64,000 nucleotides of DNA. Origin: Sclerotinia nivalis (Eukaryota; Ascomycota; Leotiomycetes; Helotiales; Sclerotiniaceae). How positions within the stretch are numbered: position 1 is the first letter of the stretch; every line of letters starts with the position of its first letter. The notes under the pieces were generated by a model. It worked only from the letters and a program-made list of their open reading frames with translations. It was not told where the DNA came from and did not search any database. Below, piece after piece: positions 23,445 through 33,270 of the stretch. Both the position numbers and the translations under genes were made by a program. The stretch covers positions 620,001 through 684,000 of the forward strand of contig JAPEIS010000003.1 of assembly GCA_029531795.1 (NCBI GenBank), read 5' to 3'.

Positions 23445-23868
23445 AGGTGTACCATTGTTGAATCGTGATGATGGTACGGGTCGGGTATGCTCTTCTGGGA
23501 GATCACACTTCGGAGCATAATTACAAGAACATAACGTGAGCTACGAAAATGGTGTTGGAATCAGTACCATGAACTTAGTCATAGAGTTTAATGGTCGCTG
23601 AAGCAAAGAAAGTGATCCGAATAATCAACTCCTTCCTCTTTGACACACCTGATCGTGACTGCCCTACCTATTCGACATACTTAACAACGAACCATTTTTC
23701 CCCCTCTCTGCTCACATTAATACTATCACTACAGTCTTATGGCCCAACCAAATTTTTTCCTTCTTCTCAAATTGATATTATCACTACAGTCTTAGCAACA
23801 CATTTCATTAGAATTTTTGCAACAATCAAGACAAACGCATCTTCACATCTTGAAAGTCTCATCACAAC
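23445..23868. other. Intergenic, promoter side of the 23,869 gene
   Basis: No gene called. A pyrimidine-rich stretch and a short direct repeat (ACTATCACTACAGTCTTATG and ATTATCACTACAGTCTTAGC, about 23,724 and 23,774) lie upstream of the start codon. Confidence 0.45.
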
Positions 23869-24417
23869 ATGCTCCCTAGCAAACATGTGAAATCTGATGC
23901 TGAGGTATGGCCTTCTACCTCATTGGCAGAGCTTTCCCTTCCGCCTCTATCATTGAAAGAACAAACCTGGTTGGAAGATTATGGTTGGAATGAATTCAAA
24001 GCATTGCTGGTAGAGAATGGCTTGGATCCCCACAATATTGAACACGCTACAAAAGCGGTCCGTGTAATGCGAGAGAATGGAGATAAGTTCGGAAAATTAA
24101 TCCCTAGGTTGTCTGAAGAGCTAGCTGAGAATAATATTGCTCGTCAGTCACCTAGAGTACAAGACAGGAAAGAGAAAGAGGTTCTGAGAGAAACTCCGAG
24201 GAACGACGACCACGCTCAGCAGCCGATTGATTCAGCCAAGGACAGACAATCTGGTCTCGGAAAATATGCCCAAAATGGAGAGGAGACTCAGAAGCCCGAG
24301 AGAAAAGTTGGACTAAGCGTATTCGTTGGAAATGATTACAAAACACCTTACTTTGTCATCGCGCCCGATAAGGAAGAACAAAAGAAGCTGTTTGTTAAAA
24401 TGGTGAACCACTCCTGA
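23869..24417 (+). CDS. Repeat-family protein, one motif copy, possibly truncated (182 aa)
   Basis: ATG-started frame ending at TGA 24,415-24,417. Residues 31-74 are a family repeat: EQTWLEDYGWNEFKALLVEN, then GLDPHNIEHATKAVRVMREN. A charged, probably disordered linker (about 80-145) follows, and then VGLSVFVGNDYKTPYFVIAP (about 147-166). The same frame stays open for 62 codons past the TGA, with coding-like composition (SIFIEYEEDGENEQI, GGLWRLYRL). This suggests the TGA replaces a Trp codon in an originally longer gene. Whether the short form is still expressed cannot be told from the sequence. Confidence 0.6.
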   Translation: MLPSKHVKSDAEVWPSTSLAELSLPPLSLKEQTWLEDYGWNEFKALLVENGLDPHNIEHATKAVRVMRENGDKFGKLIPRLSEELAENNIARQSPRVQDRKEKEVLRETPRNDDHAQQPIDSAKDRQSGLGKYAQNGEETQKPERKVGLSVFVGNDYKTPYFVIAPDKEEQKKLFVKMVNHS

Positions 24418-25004
24418 AACTCTATTTTCATTGAGTATGAGGAAGATGGCGAGAATGAGCAAATTCAACAGGGGGCTGAAGCTGGTATTTTTACTGTACA
24501 AGACGTGAATAATGGAAAAGTCCATTCGGTCCGGGCGCCTGGAGGATTATGGAGGCTGTATCGTCTGAAGTCAACAATCGTGGGAAATACTTTTTTGTAT
24601 CACTAAAAAGGCACAAAAAGAGGGTGGTCTTCTATAGAGAACACGGGAAAAAACAGATTAAGGAGGAAATCCAGGCCACTCAAGAGGGCCTTCGAGACGG
24701 TAATCAACTTGTGAGTGTTCCCAAAACACTCCAAGATGGCCAACAACAAGAGAGCGAGCAACACGAAAAGTCGCAAGAGAAGCAAAAAGCTCAGTCACAA
24801 GCTGCACTTGTAACAGCCATCCAGTTCGAATCATCAGGAAATGAAGACCGGGATGGAGATGCAGAGGATCCACTCCCTCGTGAACGTACTAACGAAAAAG
24901 CAAGACTGATCATAGAAAAAGCGATAGAGGTTGCAAGAGTAGAACGACAGAAGACTTCGAAGAACGGAAGCGTTGCACTTCCTCGTCAATACCATTCGGG
25001 GTAG
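24418..25004 (+). pseudogene. Likely distal part of the 23,869 gene, frame-shifted
   Basis: The frame of 23,869 continues to about 24,606 and ends in LKSTIVGNTFLYH. A second frame (24,549-25,004, ATG start, 151 codons) contains GKYFFVSLKRHKKRVVFYRE, then a Gln/Glu/Lys-rich coiled-coil-like region, and ends in RQYHSG. A single frameshift near 24,585 would join IVG of the first frame to KYFFVSLK of the second. I therefore read this as the broken 3' end of a longer gene. A separate 151-aa gene starting at 24,549 is the alternative. Confidence 0.45.
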
Positions 25005-25350
25005 AAGCGGGTTTTTTGTATGGAACAACATTTCATGATGTACGGAACTCAAAAGAATTCTTAGTCAGCATAGCAGAGTTATGAATCGAATTCAGCGTAA
25101 AAATATGAATATTCAAGAGTGCGTGTGAGGGCCCGTGGGTAAGTGCGAAAGTTGAAGTTGATAATGTTTCTTCGCTGCTATCAGTGATTCATGTTTGGCC
25201 AATGGCCATTGGGAAGGAAATTGAAATGAAGAAAGCATAAAGAGTGATGGCAATAACAGTGGGATTACACCTCTACACCCAGGAAACATGGAATGACAAA
25301 ATTAATTAGTCTCTCCTGTTTATAAACTTCTTCAAGCTCCATCAAAACCT
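25005..25350. other. Intergenic
   Basis: Lies between the convergent family gene and P450 remnant. Nothing identified. Confidence 0.5.
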
Positions 25351-27059
25351 TCACAATCTCCGTGAAACCCGACAAGGAAAATAATCAGCTGGATGCGCCC
25401 CGCCTTTCTCAACCTGGTATGCTCTCTCCCCCTCGACCATCTTTATCCCCTTCCTCCTATGTATTGTATCAAACTCTTCATAGGCATCTTTCACATCAAA
25501 TTCCCTAATCGTCAACCCTAGAATTACTTTCAACTCATTCATCACCAATCCCTGCCCGATGCAGTTCCTGAGACCGAATTCGAAAGGTCTCCATGCCCAC
25601 TTAACCGGGTATAATGGATACCCTGGCTCTACCAGCCAGCGATCTGGTATGAAAGAGTTTGGCTCCAATATTTTGGGTCACGATGAATAGCTTGGTGGAG
25701 TATCCAGATGGTGGTATTGTTCGCAGTTGGGTATTTGTGGCCTTCGTCATCTGTTATCTCTACCCCATCCATACCTTGGCGCACCGATGAAGCGGGTGGA
25801 AATAATCGCAGTGTTTCTTTTATGACGGCAGTGGTGTATGTGAGCTTGTTTAAAGTTTTTGGGTTATTAATCATAGTACTTGCAGCCATTTCCCGGTCGC
25901 TCCCTAGAACTAAGTCATGTTCTGTACGGAGTTTCGCCAGAATATCATGGTTCTTGTTTAGAAGATAGAAGATGCGGCAAATAGTGCTGCTAGTTGTGTC
26001 GTGACCAGCAAACAAGAATGTGCGGATTTGAAAGGTGGCATATGATTTGGAGGTCCGGTCCAGTGATCTGGCGTATGGCTTTATTCTGTTTGAGATAACC
26101 TTCAAGTACAAGACTGATGACAGATTTATTGTCTGGCTTCTCACCATTTTCAAGGCTTGTTTTGTAGCCTTCATATCACTTATCCAGTTCTTTTCCGATA
26201 TAAGAATTCATTTGATGGGAGTTCCATCATTGCAAGGCTAGACGGATTGGACTGTATCGAATAAAAGGATTTAATATTTGGTCCCCAACATGCCATCTAA
26301 TTTGACTGAGTAGTGCAACAGCTAATGGGTTTTGGGTTCTTTTCGAGTTTAGGTTGTTTTCACTTCATTTAAATCAGCACAATGCGCTTTCAAAAAGGAA
26401 GGAATCCCACACAGGACAAGACATCCAGTCATATCCATAGTAAACCACAAGGTCTCCTCATCAAGGCAAAACATAACTTCCCGTTCTGCATACTCCGAAA
26501 GCAGATTTTTATAAGCAAGGGCCTGCTAGGGTAAGTTTGAAGATATGTGCTTGACTAAAGCCAGGGTTGAAGATGTTCCGCCAAATCAAAAAGGTTGGGC
26601 CCACCAGAGATTATGTAAAACCAAGGAATTAGATGATCAGGCTTTTTGATAGCTAGTGTGGTCCTTTGAGTTGTATCAACAGCCATATTTACGGATGTAC
26701 AGATCAAAAGAGGTCCAAAGAATGGCCACATGTCCAGGACGTAGTATCCGTTCGGAAAATGGCTAGTTGACCGAAGTAGATAAAAGGGTGTACATCAGAG
26801 GGAAGTCGATCAATGATGGGCTTCATGCTGAGCAAATGGCCAAATATCGTGTTATGTTTTGGCATAGGCTATAAACTTCAGCCAGACTATATGATGCGAT
26901 AATTAGGTGTACACATCTTACCAAGCCTTGTCTTTTCAAGTTTGTGCAATTTCTTCGAGCTCTCCAACCTTTAACGGCAACATTTTCAATCCATGAAAAT
27001 ATCAAAATATAAAAGCTGGAGCTAATGATTCTGGGAGCCTGGTCAAATAACCACTCCAT
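25351..27059 (-). pseudogene. Cytochrome P450 pseudogene
   Basis: Decayed microsomal P450. The N-terminus (27,059) has a membrane anchor (SSSFYILIFSW), then WRARRNCTNLKRQGL. A 53-bp GTAAGA...TATAG intron joins QGL to PMPKHNTIFGHLLSMKPIID. Later segments appear in different frames: FPNGYYVLDMWPFFGPLLIC, FDLA, and WRNIFNPGFSQAHIF (about 26,570). The I-helix AGHDTTSS lies at about 26,010, the ExxR motif KETLRLFPP at about 25,810, and the heme loop [13 protein letters not shown] at 25,560-25,600. Frameshifts occur after FGQLA, before WRNIF, and between HRDPKYW and [10 protein letters not shown]. In-frame stops occur between about 26,250 and 26,550. The heme Cys is still present, so decay is not ancient. 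Original substrate unknown. Confidence 0.88.
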
Positions 27060-27547
27060 GACTTGTTAATGCAAATGTGCCTTCAGGCCTAAGGATGCAA
27101 AGAATTTCGATTGGTGTTGGGTAGCTGGTGGAGATTCTTGGGTAGTCTGTCCCCTTGTTTACCTATTTCCAAAGATTATATCAGGATTTCCTCGAGTTTC
27201 AAGTGCCCTCAGATGATGGGTGTTGAAGTTGCTTTTGTCACTCACTGGTATGGCAGTGAGGAAAGCAGTTTGCTCACACGAAACCACGGGCAGCCAGGAC
27301 CCATGCTTACGTTTATATTCGACGATTTCACTCGGTCTGTAGAGCCACATCCAAAATGGTGATATTGAAATCTAGTTGTGGTGTGGGGTAAACGGCTATG
27401 ATTTGGCAGAAGTGAGGGGTAAGCATGATCGTATTCTACTTGAAACGGAGAAACAAATTTATACTTGGAAATTACCTACGGAGTAGTGAGGTAGTACAGT
27501 ATGTATGTCGTCCCAATTTTTTTTTTTTTGCATGAGCAGGTGGCAGA
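27060..27547. other. Intergenic, promoter side of two divergent loci
   Basis: A minus-strand ORF (27,350-27,159, 63 codons, ATG) has no recognisable motif. A T10 run lies at about 27,520. No gene is called. Confidence 0.45.
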
Positions 27548-28070
27548 ATGGGGCACAGAACATTTATTCCGGGACACATCGAGGAGTACGTTACCTATAT
27601 AATGGTATCTATCATTCCCTTCAGCACACTTTTTGTTACGGTTGCGTCCCGCTCGCTGCGCGAAAAGCGGAAGGGCCCTTTATCGTCCCTGATTTACTTT
27701 TGGAAACAACGAAAAAACAGTCTCCGGAATGGAAATTGGGTTGAGATGAGCAGCGGTGGAGATAATTTGTTCAAACCACCTAACCCAATTCTTTCGGGTA
27801 TGAGAATGTTCATTAGGAGGAATAATCGAGATAATTTAAGAGATTCCAGTGTTATTGATTCTACGGCTTTGGTTTCCAAGAGTTCTGGTACTCTATTCGT
27901 GGAACCCGAACAAGATTACCAGAAATATCTTCGATACGCTGCAGATAGCGGCAAACCTCAGGTATGGTGTATCTTCTTCTCCGAAGTAGTTTTCTGAGGC
28001 TAAAATTTATAATCTTTAGGGCTATTTACAATATGCCAATCAAAAGCAGAGTGCAGAAAATATTGTGTAG
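27548..28070 (+). CDS. Hypothetical small protein with one membrane segment, two exons (154 aa)
   Basis: Exon 1 is 27,548-27,961 and exon 2 is 28,020-28,070, with a 58-bp intron (GTATGG...TTTAG). Splicing gives exactly 155 codons with the stop, continuing SGKPQ into GYLQYANQKQ. One hydrophobic stretch near the N-terminus (YIMVSIIPFSTLFVTVA, about residues 17-33) is followed by a strongly basic segment (SRSLREKRKG), typical of a single-pass protein with a cytosolic basic side. No family recognised. The splice signals and frame continuity support a real gene, but there is no similarity evidence. Confidence 0.5.
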
Positions 28071-28566
28071 ATAAAACGCAGAGGTTGAACTTTAAGGATT
28101 GTCGACAATTGATGAGCCGGTGTGGCTTTTGTACATTGCTTACTGGGCTCCTGTATATAATTACGAAGCCGGTCTTGTGTAGCTTTTGAATCTTTCCTTC
28201 ATTTTGAACGAATAATTATGAGTCTTTGATATTAGACCAGCTTCGAGATATTGTTCTTTGGGATTTCTGGGAAGCTTTAGATCTAGCATGAATTCCACAC
28301 CGCGAAATTCCCCTTAAAATGACATAGCCTGTTTGTGAGAATCAATATGACCGTCCGTACTTCCGTACGGCTCATCGTTTCTATAGCGAACAGTGTACGG
28401 TGATGAAGTTCTCTTGTCAGCCGTACCAGTTCACATAGACTTGCTCTAAACAAGAGCGTCTAATTCCTCACTCATATAGCCAAGTCAATACAAATAGAAT
28501 CTCACCTAACAACAAAGTCATAAACAATCAAAGTCTCTCTCAAAGCACATCTTCTAAAAAAAACAG
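28071..28566. other. Intergenic
   Basis: No coding sequence supported. A short inverted repeat (CCGTACTTCCGTACGG, about 28,355-28,370) is visible. The last 60 bp are AC-rich leader to the next gene. Confidence 0.45.
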
Positions 28567-29085
28567 ATGATCATCAAAATGCCTACCTTACGGCAACAAG
28601 AACATCAAAATAGACAGAACTGGATTCAGCGTACATATCTAGGCAATGCCATGACCCAACACGCCCATGAACTCACTCAAGAACGACAAGCTCGAAATGG
28701 ACAAGCCATCAGAAATAATCAACCCGAAATGCTCCTTCTAAACTTCATCCGAACCCCCGGCTCCCTAATCCTCACAGTCACCGAAGACCACTTGAACACA
28801 CTCTACGATCTCGGTTTCATAGTATTTGTCTTATTCTTAGGACCTCTATGGATAACCCTTTTTCATCTACTAGGCGCTTACTTATTGGGATCGATGGAGA
28901 GATTGGTGGCGGCGGAAGTTTTGTTTTTTGGGAGGCTTTATTTGTGGATGGCGTGTGATGTATTGATGATGTGGTATATGAGGATTTACAATTTGAGGCT
29001 TAGGATTCAGGTGACGGGGTTTTATATGGGGTCGGCACTATTGATCTGGTTTATAGCTTGGTGGTTTGGCGTGAGGATGTTTTGA
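28567..29085 (+). CDS. Hypothetical multi-pass membrane protein (172 aa)
   Basis: Intronless ATG-TGA frame. A second ATG four codons in is an equally good start. Residues 1-65 are polar, rich in Gln, Arg and Asn. Four hydrophobic segments follow: about 83-100 (LGFIVFVLFLGPLWITLF), 100-112 (LLGAYLLGS), 118-135 (LFFGRLYLWMACDVLMM) and 150-168 (FYMGSALLIWFIAWWF). A small integral membrane protein is likely. I do not recognise the family. The coding sequence stands out from its AT-rich flanks. Confidence 0.6.
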   Translation: MIIKMPTLRQQEHQNRQNWIQRTYLGNAMTQHAHELTQERQARNGQAIRNNQPEMLLLNFIRTPGSLILTVTEDHLNTLYDLGFIVFVLFLGPLWITLFHLLGAYLLGSMERLVAAEVLFFGRLYLWMACDVLMMWYMRIYNLRLRIQVTGFYMGSALLIWFIAWWFGVRMF

Positions 29086-30013
29086 GTATGTGTTGCGCCT
29101 ATCTATCATAATAAAGGAGCAAAATATTTCTCCGGGCCTAGAGATACTTTTGAATGAAAGTTGATGCACCATCTTTTGTTCAGTCAAAATTAACGTGGGC
29201 TGTGAATGAAATCGTATGGTTGCCGGCTCTGGGGTTTAGGGCTTCCAATATTGCAGTGCTGAGTGGCGTTACTGACTGAGTGAAAGAGAGGAACAGAGGA
29301 AGAATGTGTGGTCGGAGTGCGATTAGTTTAAATTTGGCTGATGTTTACTAAAGATCATGCTGGGTGTGGTTTAGTAGACTAAGGCATAAGGTCAGATTTA
29401 GCAGCTAGTCATATACGATCTATCAACTAGCTATTCAACTAAAGTTCTTGGCAAATCTGTGATTCCTGATGACTTTGAATGAGCAAATATTTAAGGCTAC
29501 ACTGGACATATATGGTTCAGAACGTGAAATGGCCCGGTACATGAATCAGCATTCACTTGTCTCATGCTTTCCAGGACTCTTTGAAATTCTTCGAGATGAG
29601 ATAACATAAGGATGGGAAATGAAGTGGGAAATGAAGTGAATTCCAGGAATTCAATGACATTGCAAAAACTTTGAAGACTTCTATATTTTAAGTTTGCCAT
29701 TGTAATTCACTTAGGCCATAGAAGACTTTCTGATATTGGTTCTCGCACATTTGTGATCTATGATTCTATTGCTTGATGGAAGTAGCCAAATCCGTCCTCC
29801 GTTCACCTCCCACAGTGTCTTACTATACAGACCTCTCCATACCAAATAGTCATTCTTCCTCCAATACACCTCCGACGCTCCTGGAATTATACCGAGAAAG
29901 CCCGTCGCTTGTCTCCCATCCAGAAAACTTCCACACCAATTCCAAAAAACAAACAAACAAACCCAGACGCCGAAAGGAATCCAGAACACAAACCACCAAT
30001 CCTCTCTGCAACA
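29086..30013. other. Intergenic, upstream of the three-repeat gene
   Basis: No gene supported. The frame of the next gene is open upstream to about 29,909 but has no ATG before 30,014, so this part is treated as 5' UTR. It is CA-rich near its 3' end. Confidence 0.45.
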
Positions 30014-31165
30014 ATGCTTTGCACACCCAGATTTGAACTCCCAAGGCTCGAATGGCTTAACAAAAGAGGATGGAAAACCTTTCAAGATTTCATGGTGACT
30101 TATGATTACGATCCTAAAAGTGTAGCGGACTACATGAAAGCAGAAGAATTGTTGTGTGATTATAGGAGTAGTGATCCATTTGCGAATAAGGAAGAGATTG
30201 ATGAGGGAAATGATGGGGATGAGGAATTGGAGGAACTTGAGGAGCTGGAAGATGGTAGTGATGAATTGAATGGGATGGATGGGCTAGATGAGGGAAAGGA
30301 CGGAGAGCAGGGAGAGACACTTAGTGATGCGATGATATATGTCAAGGATGTCTTGGAGGGCTATCATGATGATGGCAATGGAATGGAGGGTAATAATGAG
30401 TGGGAAAACGAAGAAGAAGAGAGAGACGAGATCCTTGATTTAATGACCGACGACGACCATGATGACAGCTGGGAAGACTGCGATGAAGACGAATGCCACA
30501 ATGGTACAAAAGAGGACGTTGTAGAGCTCCATATCGCAGCTTGCGAACAAGAAAGGCTCGAATCAATCTATAGAATCCGCTGCGAAGACGAAGGAATCCA
30601 CGAGTGGCTTATCGGCCACGGATGGTCTTGCCTTGAAGACTATATGGAGTATCTTGGGACGAATCACGGGAATGATAAAGACGTGGAAGCGGTGGGGAAT
30701 TTAATTAAAGTGGATATGAGACTTAAAGCAGGAAGATTTCGTACTGAAATCGAGGAGGATACTGAAGAAATGGACACGGAAGATGATGCGAGATACGAGA
30801 ATGAGCGCAGAGCGGAAAGAGAAGCTTTTATCGGCGAAGGAATGATCGACGAAAAGGACTTTCCACGACAAACGCAACCTGCCAATTTTGAAGGAGAAAA
30901 ACCTACAGCAAACCTTTTCATGACGGATATTGCAGGGCAAATTAGGAATAGTCGGGAAATCGAAGGTTGGCTTATTGAGCAAGGGTATCCTAATTTGTAT
31001 TGGTTTATGCTGGGTCATGGGTTGAATTTCTATGATGACGAACTTATTTGTGTGGTGGGTAATCAGGTTAAGACGATTATTGAGGACGGGATTCAAAATG
31101 GGTTGGAAGTTTTGGAAGAGGGTTTCAAAGGGTTGAGTATGGGTGATAAGCAAAATTGGAAATGA
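30014..31165 (+). CDS. Repeat-family protein with three motif copies and an acidic linker (383 aa)
   Basis: Intact ATG-TGA frame. Repeat 1 is about residues 11-53 (LEWLNKRGWKTFQDFMVTYD), repeat 2 about 194-235 (HEWLIGHGWSCLEDYMEYLG), and repeat 3 about 314-357 (EGWLIEQGYPNLYWFMLGHG). Each is followed by an amphipathic helix with Ala/Val and Ile/Leu at regular spacing. Between repeats 1 and 2 lies a long, very acidic Asp/Glu/Gly linker (about 60-190; EELEELEELEDGSDELNGMD). This is the longest and best preserved member of the local family and contains the most motif copies. No signal peptide, membrane segment or enzymatic motif. A scaffold or interaction role is possible but is inference. Confidence 0.75.
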   Translation: MLCTPRFELPRLEWLNKRGWKTFQDFMVTYDYDPKSVADYMKAEELLCDYRSSDPFANKEEIDEGNDGDEELEELEELEDGSDELNGMDGLDEGKDGEQGETLSDAMIYVKDVLEGYHDDGNGMEGNNEWENEEEERDEILDLMTDDDHDDSWEDCDEDECHNGTKEDVVELHIAACEQERLESIYRIRCEDEGIHEWLIGHGWSCLEDYMEYLGTNHGNDKDVEAVGNLIKVDMRLKAGRFRTEIEEDTEEMDTEDDARYENERRAEREAFIGEGMIDEKDFPRQTQPANFEGEKPTANLFMTDIAGQIRNSREIEGWLIEQGYPNLYWFMLGHGLNFYDDELICVVGNQVKTIIEDGIQNGLEVLEEGFKGLSMGDKQNWK

Positions 31166-31783
31166 AACATGAAACAAGACTCTGAAAGTGCGCTGCGATG
31201 CAGCCAGGAGCAGACGACGAAGAAGCGAATCGAAAAATACGAAAGAAGCGTGGCGAGGAGATGCTCTGGAATGAATGGTGGACTTGCTTAGCATTAGGGT
31301 GTTACTTTGGAACGCTGTTGTGCGTCTTCTCTTCGAATTTGGCATCTTTGTATGATAATTGTGGTATGGGACATTGGCTGAATGTGGCCGTAAAATTAAG
31401 GGGGGAATTGGGGGAGTAGAGGAAAATGACAAAGTATTCCGAAGCAACATATCCAAAGAAAATGTAGCATTGGTGTTGCTATGAATGAAGGACTACTACA
31501 GAGTTTCTGGCCTGAGGGGAGGTAAACACACTAATACAAAAATATTATTTACAAGAGAGAAGGTCGTCTATTATCAAGTCATGATACGAAAACTTGCATT
31601 GTAACACTGATCTATGATCATAATGCAACGGCGCCTGGCCGCTATCTCCAGCTTTTATATGCTAACGATCGACTACCATGGCTTGATAACTGTAGGTACC
31701 AAACCAGACAAATAGCAGTCCACAATAGCAAGATCCGCAAAGACGCACACAAAAAAGCCAGATCATGAAATACCATCTTGTCA
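31166..31783. other. Intergenic with one weak small ORF
   Basis: A 73-codon ATG ORF at 31,198-31,419 (plus) has one hydrophobic stretch (WTCLALGCYFGTLLCVF). It starts 33 bp after the preceding stop codon, so it may just be 3' UTR. Not called as a gene. Confidence 0.4.
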
Positions 31784-32587
31784 TTATTCGTCATTATACC
31801 AGCCGTTGCTTGGTAGCCCACGTTCGATAACAGGAGGATACAGAGTCTTGGCGGGCGGATGCAAACTAGCACGTTTCCTAGATGCACTTGCCGAGGCCTT
31901 TGTTTCCAAGGTGGTCTTCCGCACAGATATAGAAGCAGGCGGAGATATGGAAAATCTTGTTTGAGGAGGTGAGATCCAGGTAAACATTGGTTTGGATGTA
32001 TGCGACTCAGTTTTCAATGGCTTTGTTTTTCTTTCCCACCTTTCTATTTGTGCTTGAACTGGTAACGGATGAGGATGTACTGATGCATATTGCATTGCTT
32101 TAGAAGTCTTTGAAAGGCGGTGATGTGTGTGTGTCATTTTAGGCAACTTCGTCAAACGAGGTTGAGGTTCTATGATAATGGTAGGTGGAGGCATTGTTTC
32201 CAACGTACGATGATGTGTATGGAGCTTCCTTGCTTCTATGGAAGTATCCGTCAAGGCAGACGTGCTGGCGCCCGACGATTTAGGGATCGAAGAAGCTATC
32301 GCTGTTATAGGACCTATAAAATCGGACGATGTGTTGATTGAAGTGAACATTGTTGCGGTTGACCAACTTGGGATGGATGAATCTATAGCTGTCATAGGAC
32401 CCATGGTATTTGACGATATTGTTGTGACTGCATCCACAGCCGAAGTGGGTAGAGGTATGAAGCTCTGCCCGTTGATGGATCTTGATAACAAGAGAGGAAC
32501 CGCACGTTTGATATTCAGACTTCTGCCGCTTAACGGCAGTTTTACGCCCCTTTCTTGAAATGATTTCTGGATATAGGGACAAGAGAT
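31784..32587 (-). CDS. Hypothetical basic Ser/Pro/Thr-rich protein, start not resolved
   Basis: Open frame of about 268 codons on the minus strand, ending at 31,784. It has no ATG at its 5' end (only TTG at 32,590; the first in-frame ATG is about 60 codons further in), and it stays open upstream to at least 32,690. The true start is therefore probably in an earlier exon. It contains an internal repeat: MGPMTAIDSSIPSWSTATM and then IGPITAIASSIPKSSGAST. It is Pro/His/Lys-rich toward the C-terminus (RKRASLHPPAKTLYPP). No known domain. Composition suggests a disordered protein. Moderate doubt that it is a gene at all. Confidence 0.4.
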   Translation of the reverse strand: MSCPYIQKSFQERGVKLPLSGRSLNIKRAVPLLLSRSINGQSFIPLPTSAVDAVTTISSNTMGPMTAIDSSIPSWSTATMFTSINTSSDFIGPITAIASSIPKSSGASTSALTDTSIEARKLHTHHRTLETMPPPTIIIEPQPRLTKLPKMTHTHHRLSKTSKAMQYASVHPHPLPVQAQIERWERKTKPLKTESHTSKPMFTWISPPQTRFSISPPASISVRKTTLETKASASASRKRASLHPPAKTLYPPVIERGLPSNGWYNDE

Positions 32588-33270
32588 CAAGGGCAGATGA
32601 ATGGATTTGACATCAACATCCGCAACATTGTCACCGCAACCGACATTTCCTACTATGTCTAGCCTCGGTGAAATTTGGAGATTAATGTCAACTAAAATGT
32701 ATTAGTGTTTTATTTATTAAACAGATCGAGAGATTTTTACAAAGTTTTCCTTTCTCGGGCTTAGATATAGGTCTCGAAAGTGATGGCTTTGTGAGGCAGA
32801 GAATGGCCAACGCGAATGTAGTAGTAAAACGAAACATGATGGAAATAATGGTTGTATGGGAAGGAACTTAGTGTGGTGTACATATTCAATATATAGAGCC
32901 CCATTTTGCCTCCCAGCTTCATCGTTTCACTTTTATGTTGATCAATCGGCAAGGTCGTGAAAGATTCGAGGTAAGAGGAATGCATTGCGCTTATAGTGCG
33001 CGTACATTTAATAAAAAAAGTACGCTTGGCAGGATCTGTAACTCTAGACGCCATACTACGAAACAGAAAGCCACCTGGATAGATTATGATTGAGGCTTGT
33101 AAAGGGTTATTGTAGTTGGGTGGCGGGTGCGAGGAGAGGGCTGCCTTCGTGTATCATACATGTAAGGGCTGAAAGGAGAGGAATGTTGGCACGGGATCGT
33201 CCGTCATGCTTTTATTTCAGCCTTTGCAAAGCTTGAATGGCGTAATTGTTCTATCCTAGGGTATCGTATT
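32588..33270. other. Intergenic with one unsupported ORF
   Basis: A 97-codon minus-strand ATG ORF at 33,054-32,761 (MASRVTDPAKRTFF...) is Tyr/His-rich without a recognised domain. It could be a small gene, but nothing besides its length supports it. The rest contains the 3' side of the rrp40 gene. Confidence 0.35.

Noticed and set aside
29909..30013. Upstream extension of the three-repeat gene
   Set aside because: It starts at TTG, is low-complexity, and ATG 30,014 directly precedes the first repeat.
31198..31419. 73-codon ORF with one membrane segment
   Set aside because: It lies immediately downstream of the 30,014 gene, probably in its 3' UTR, with no other support.
32761..33054. 97-codon minus-strand ORF
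   Set aside because: Length alone is weak evidence. No domain and no splice partner seen.
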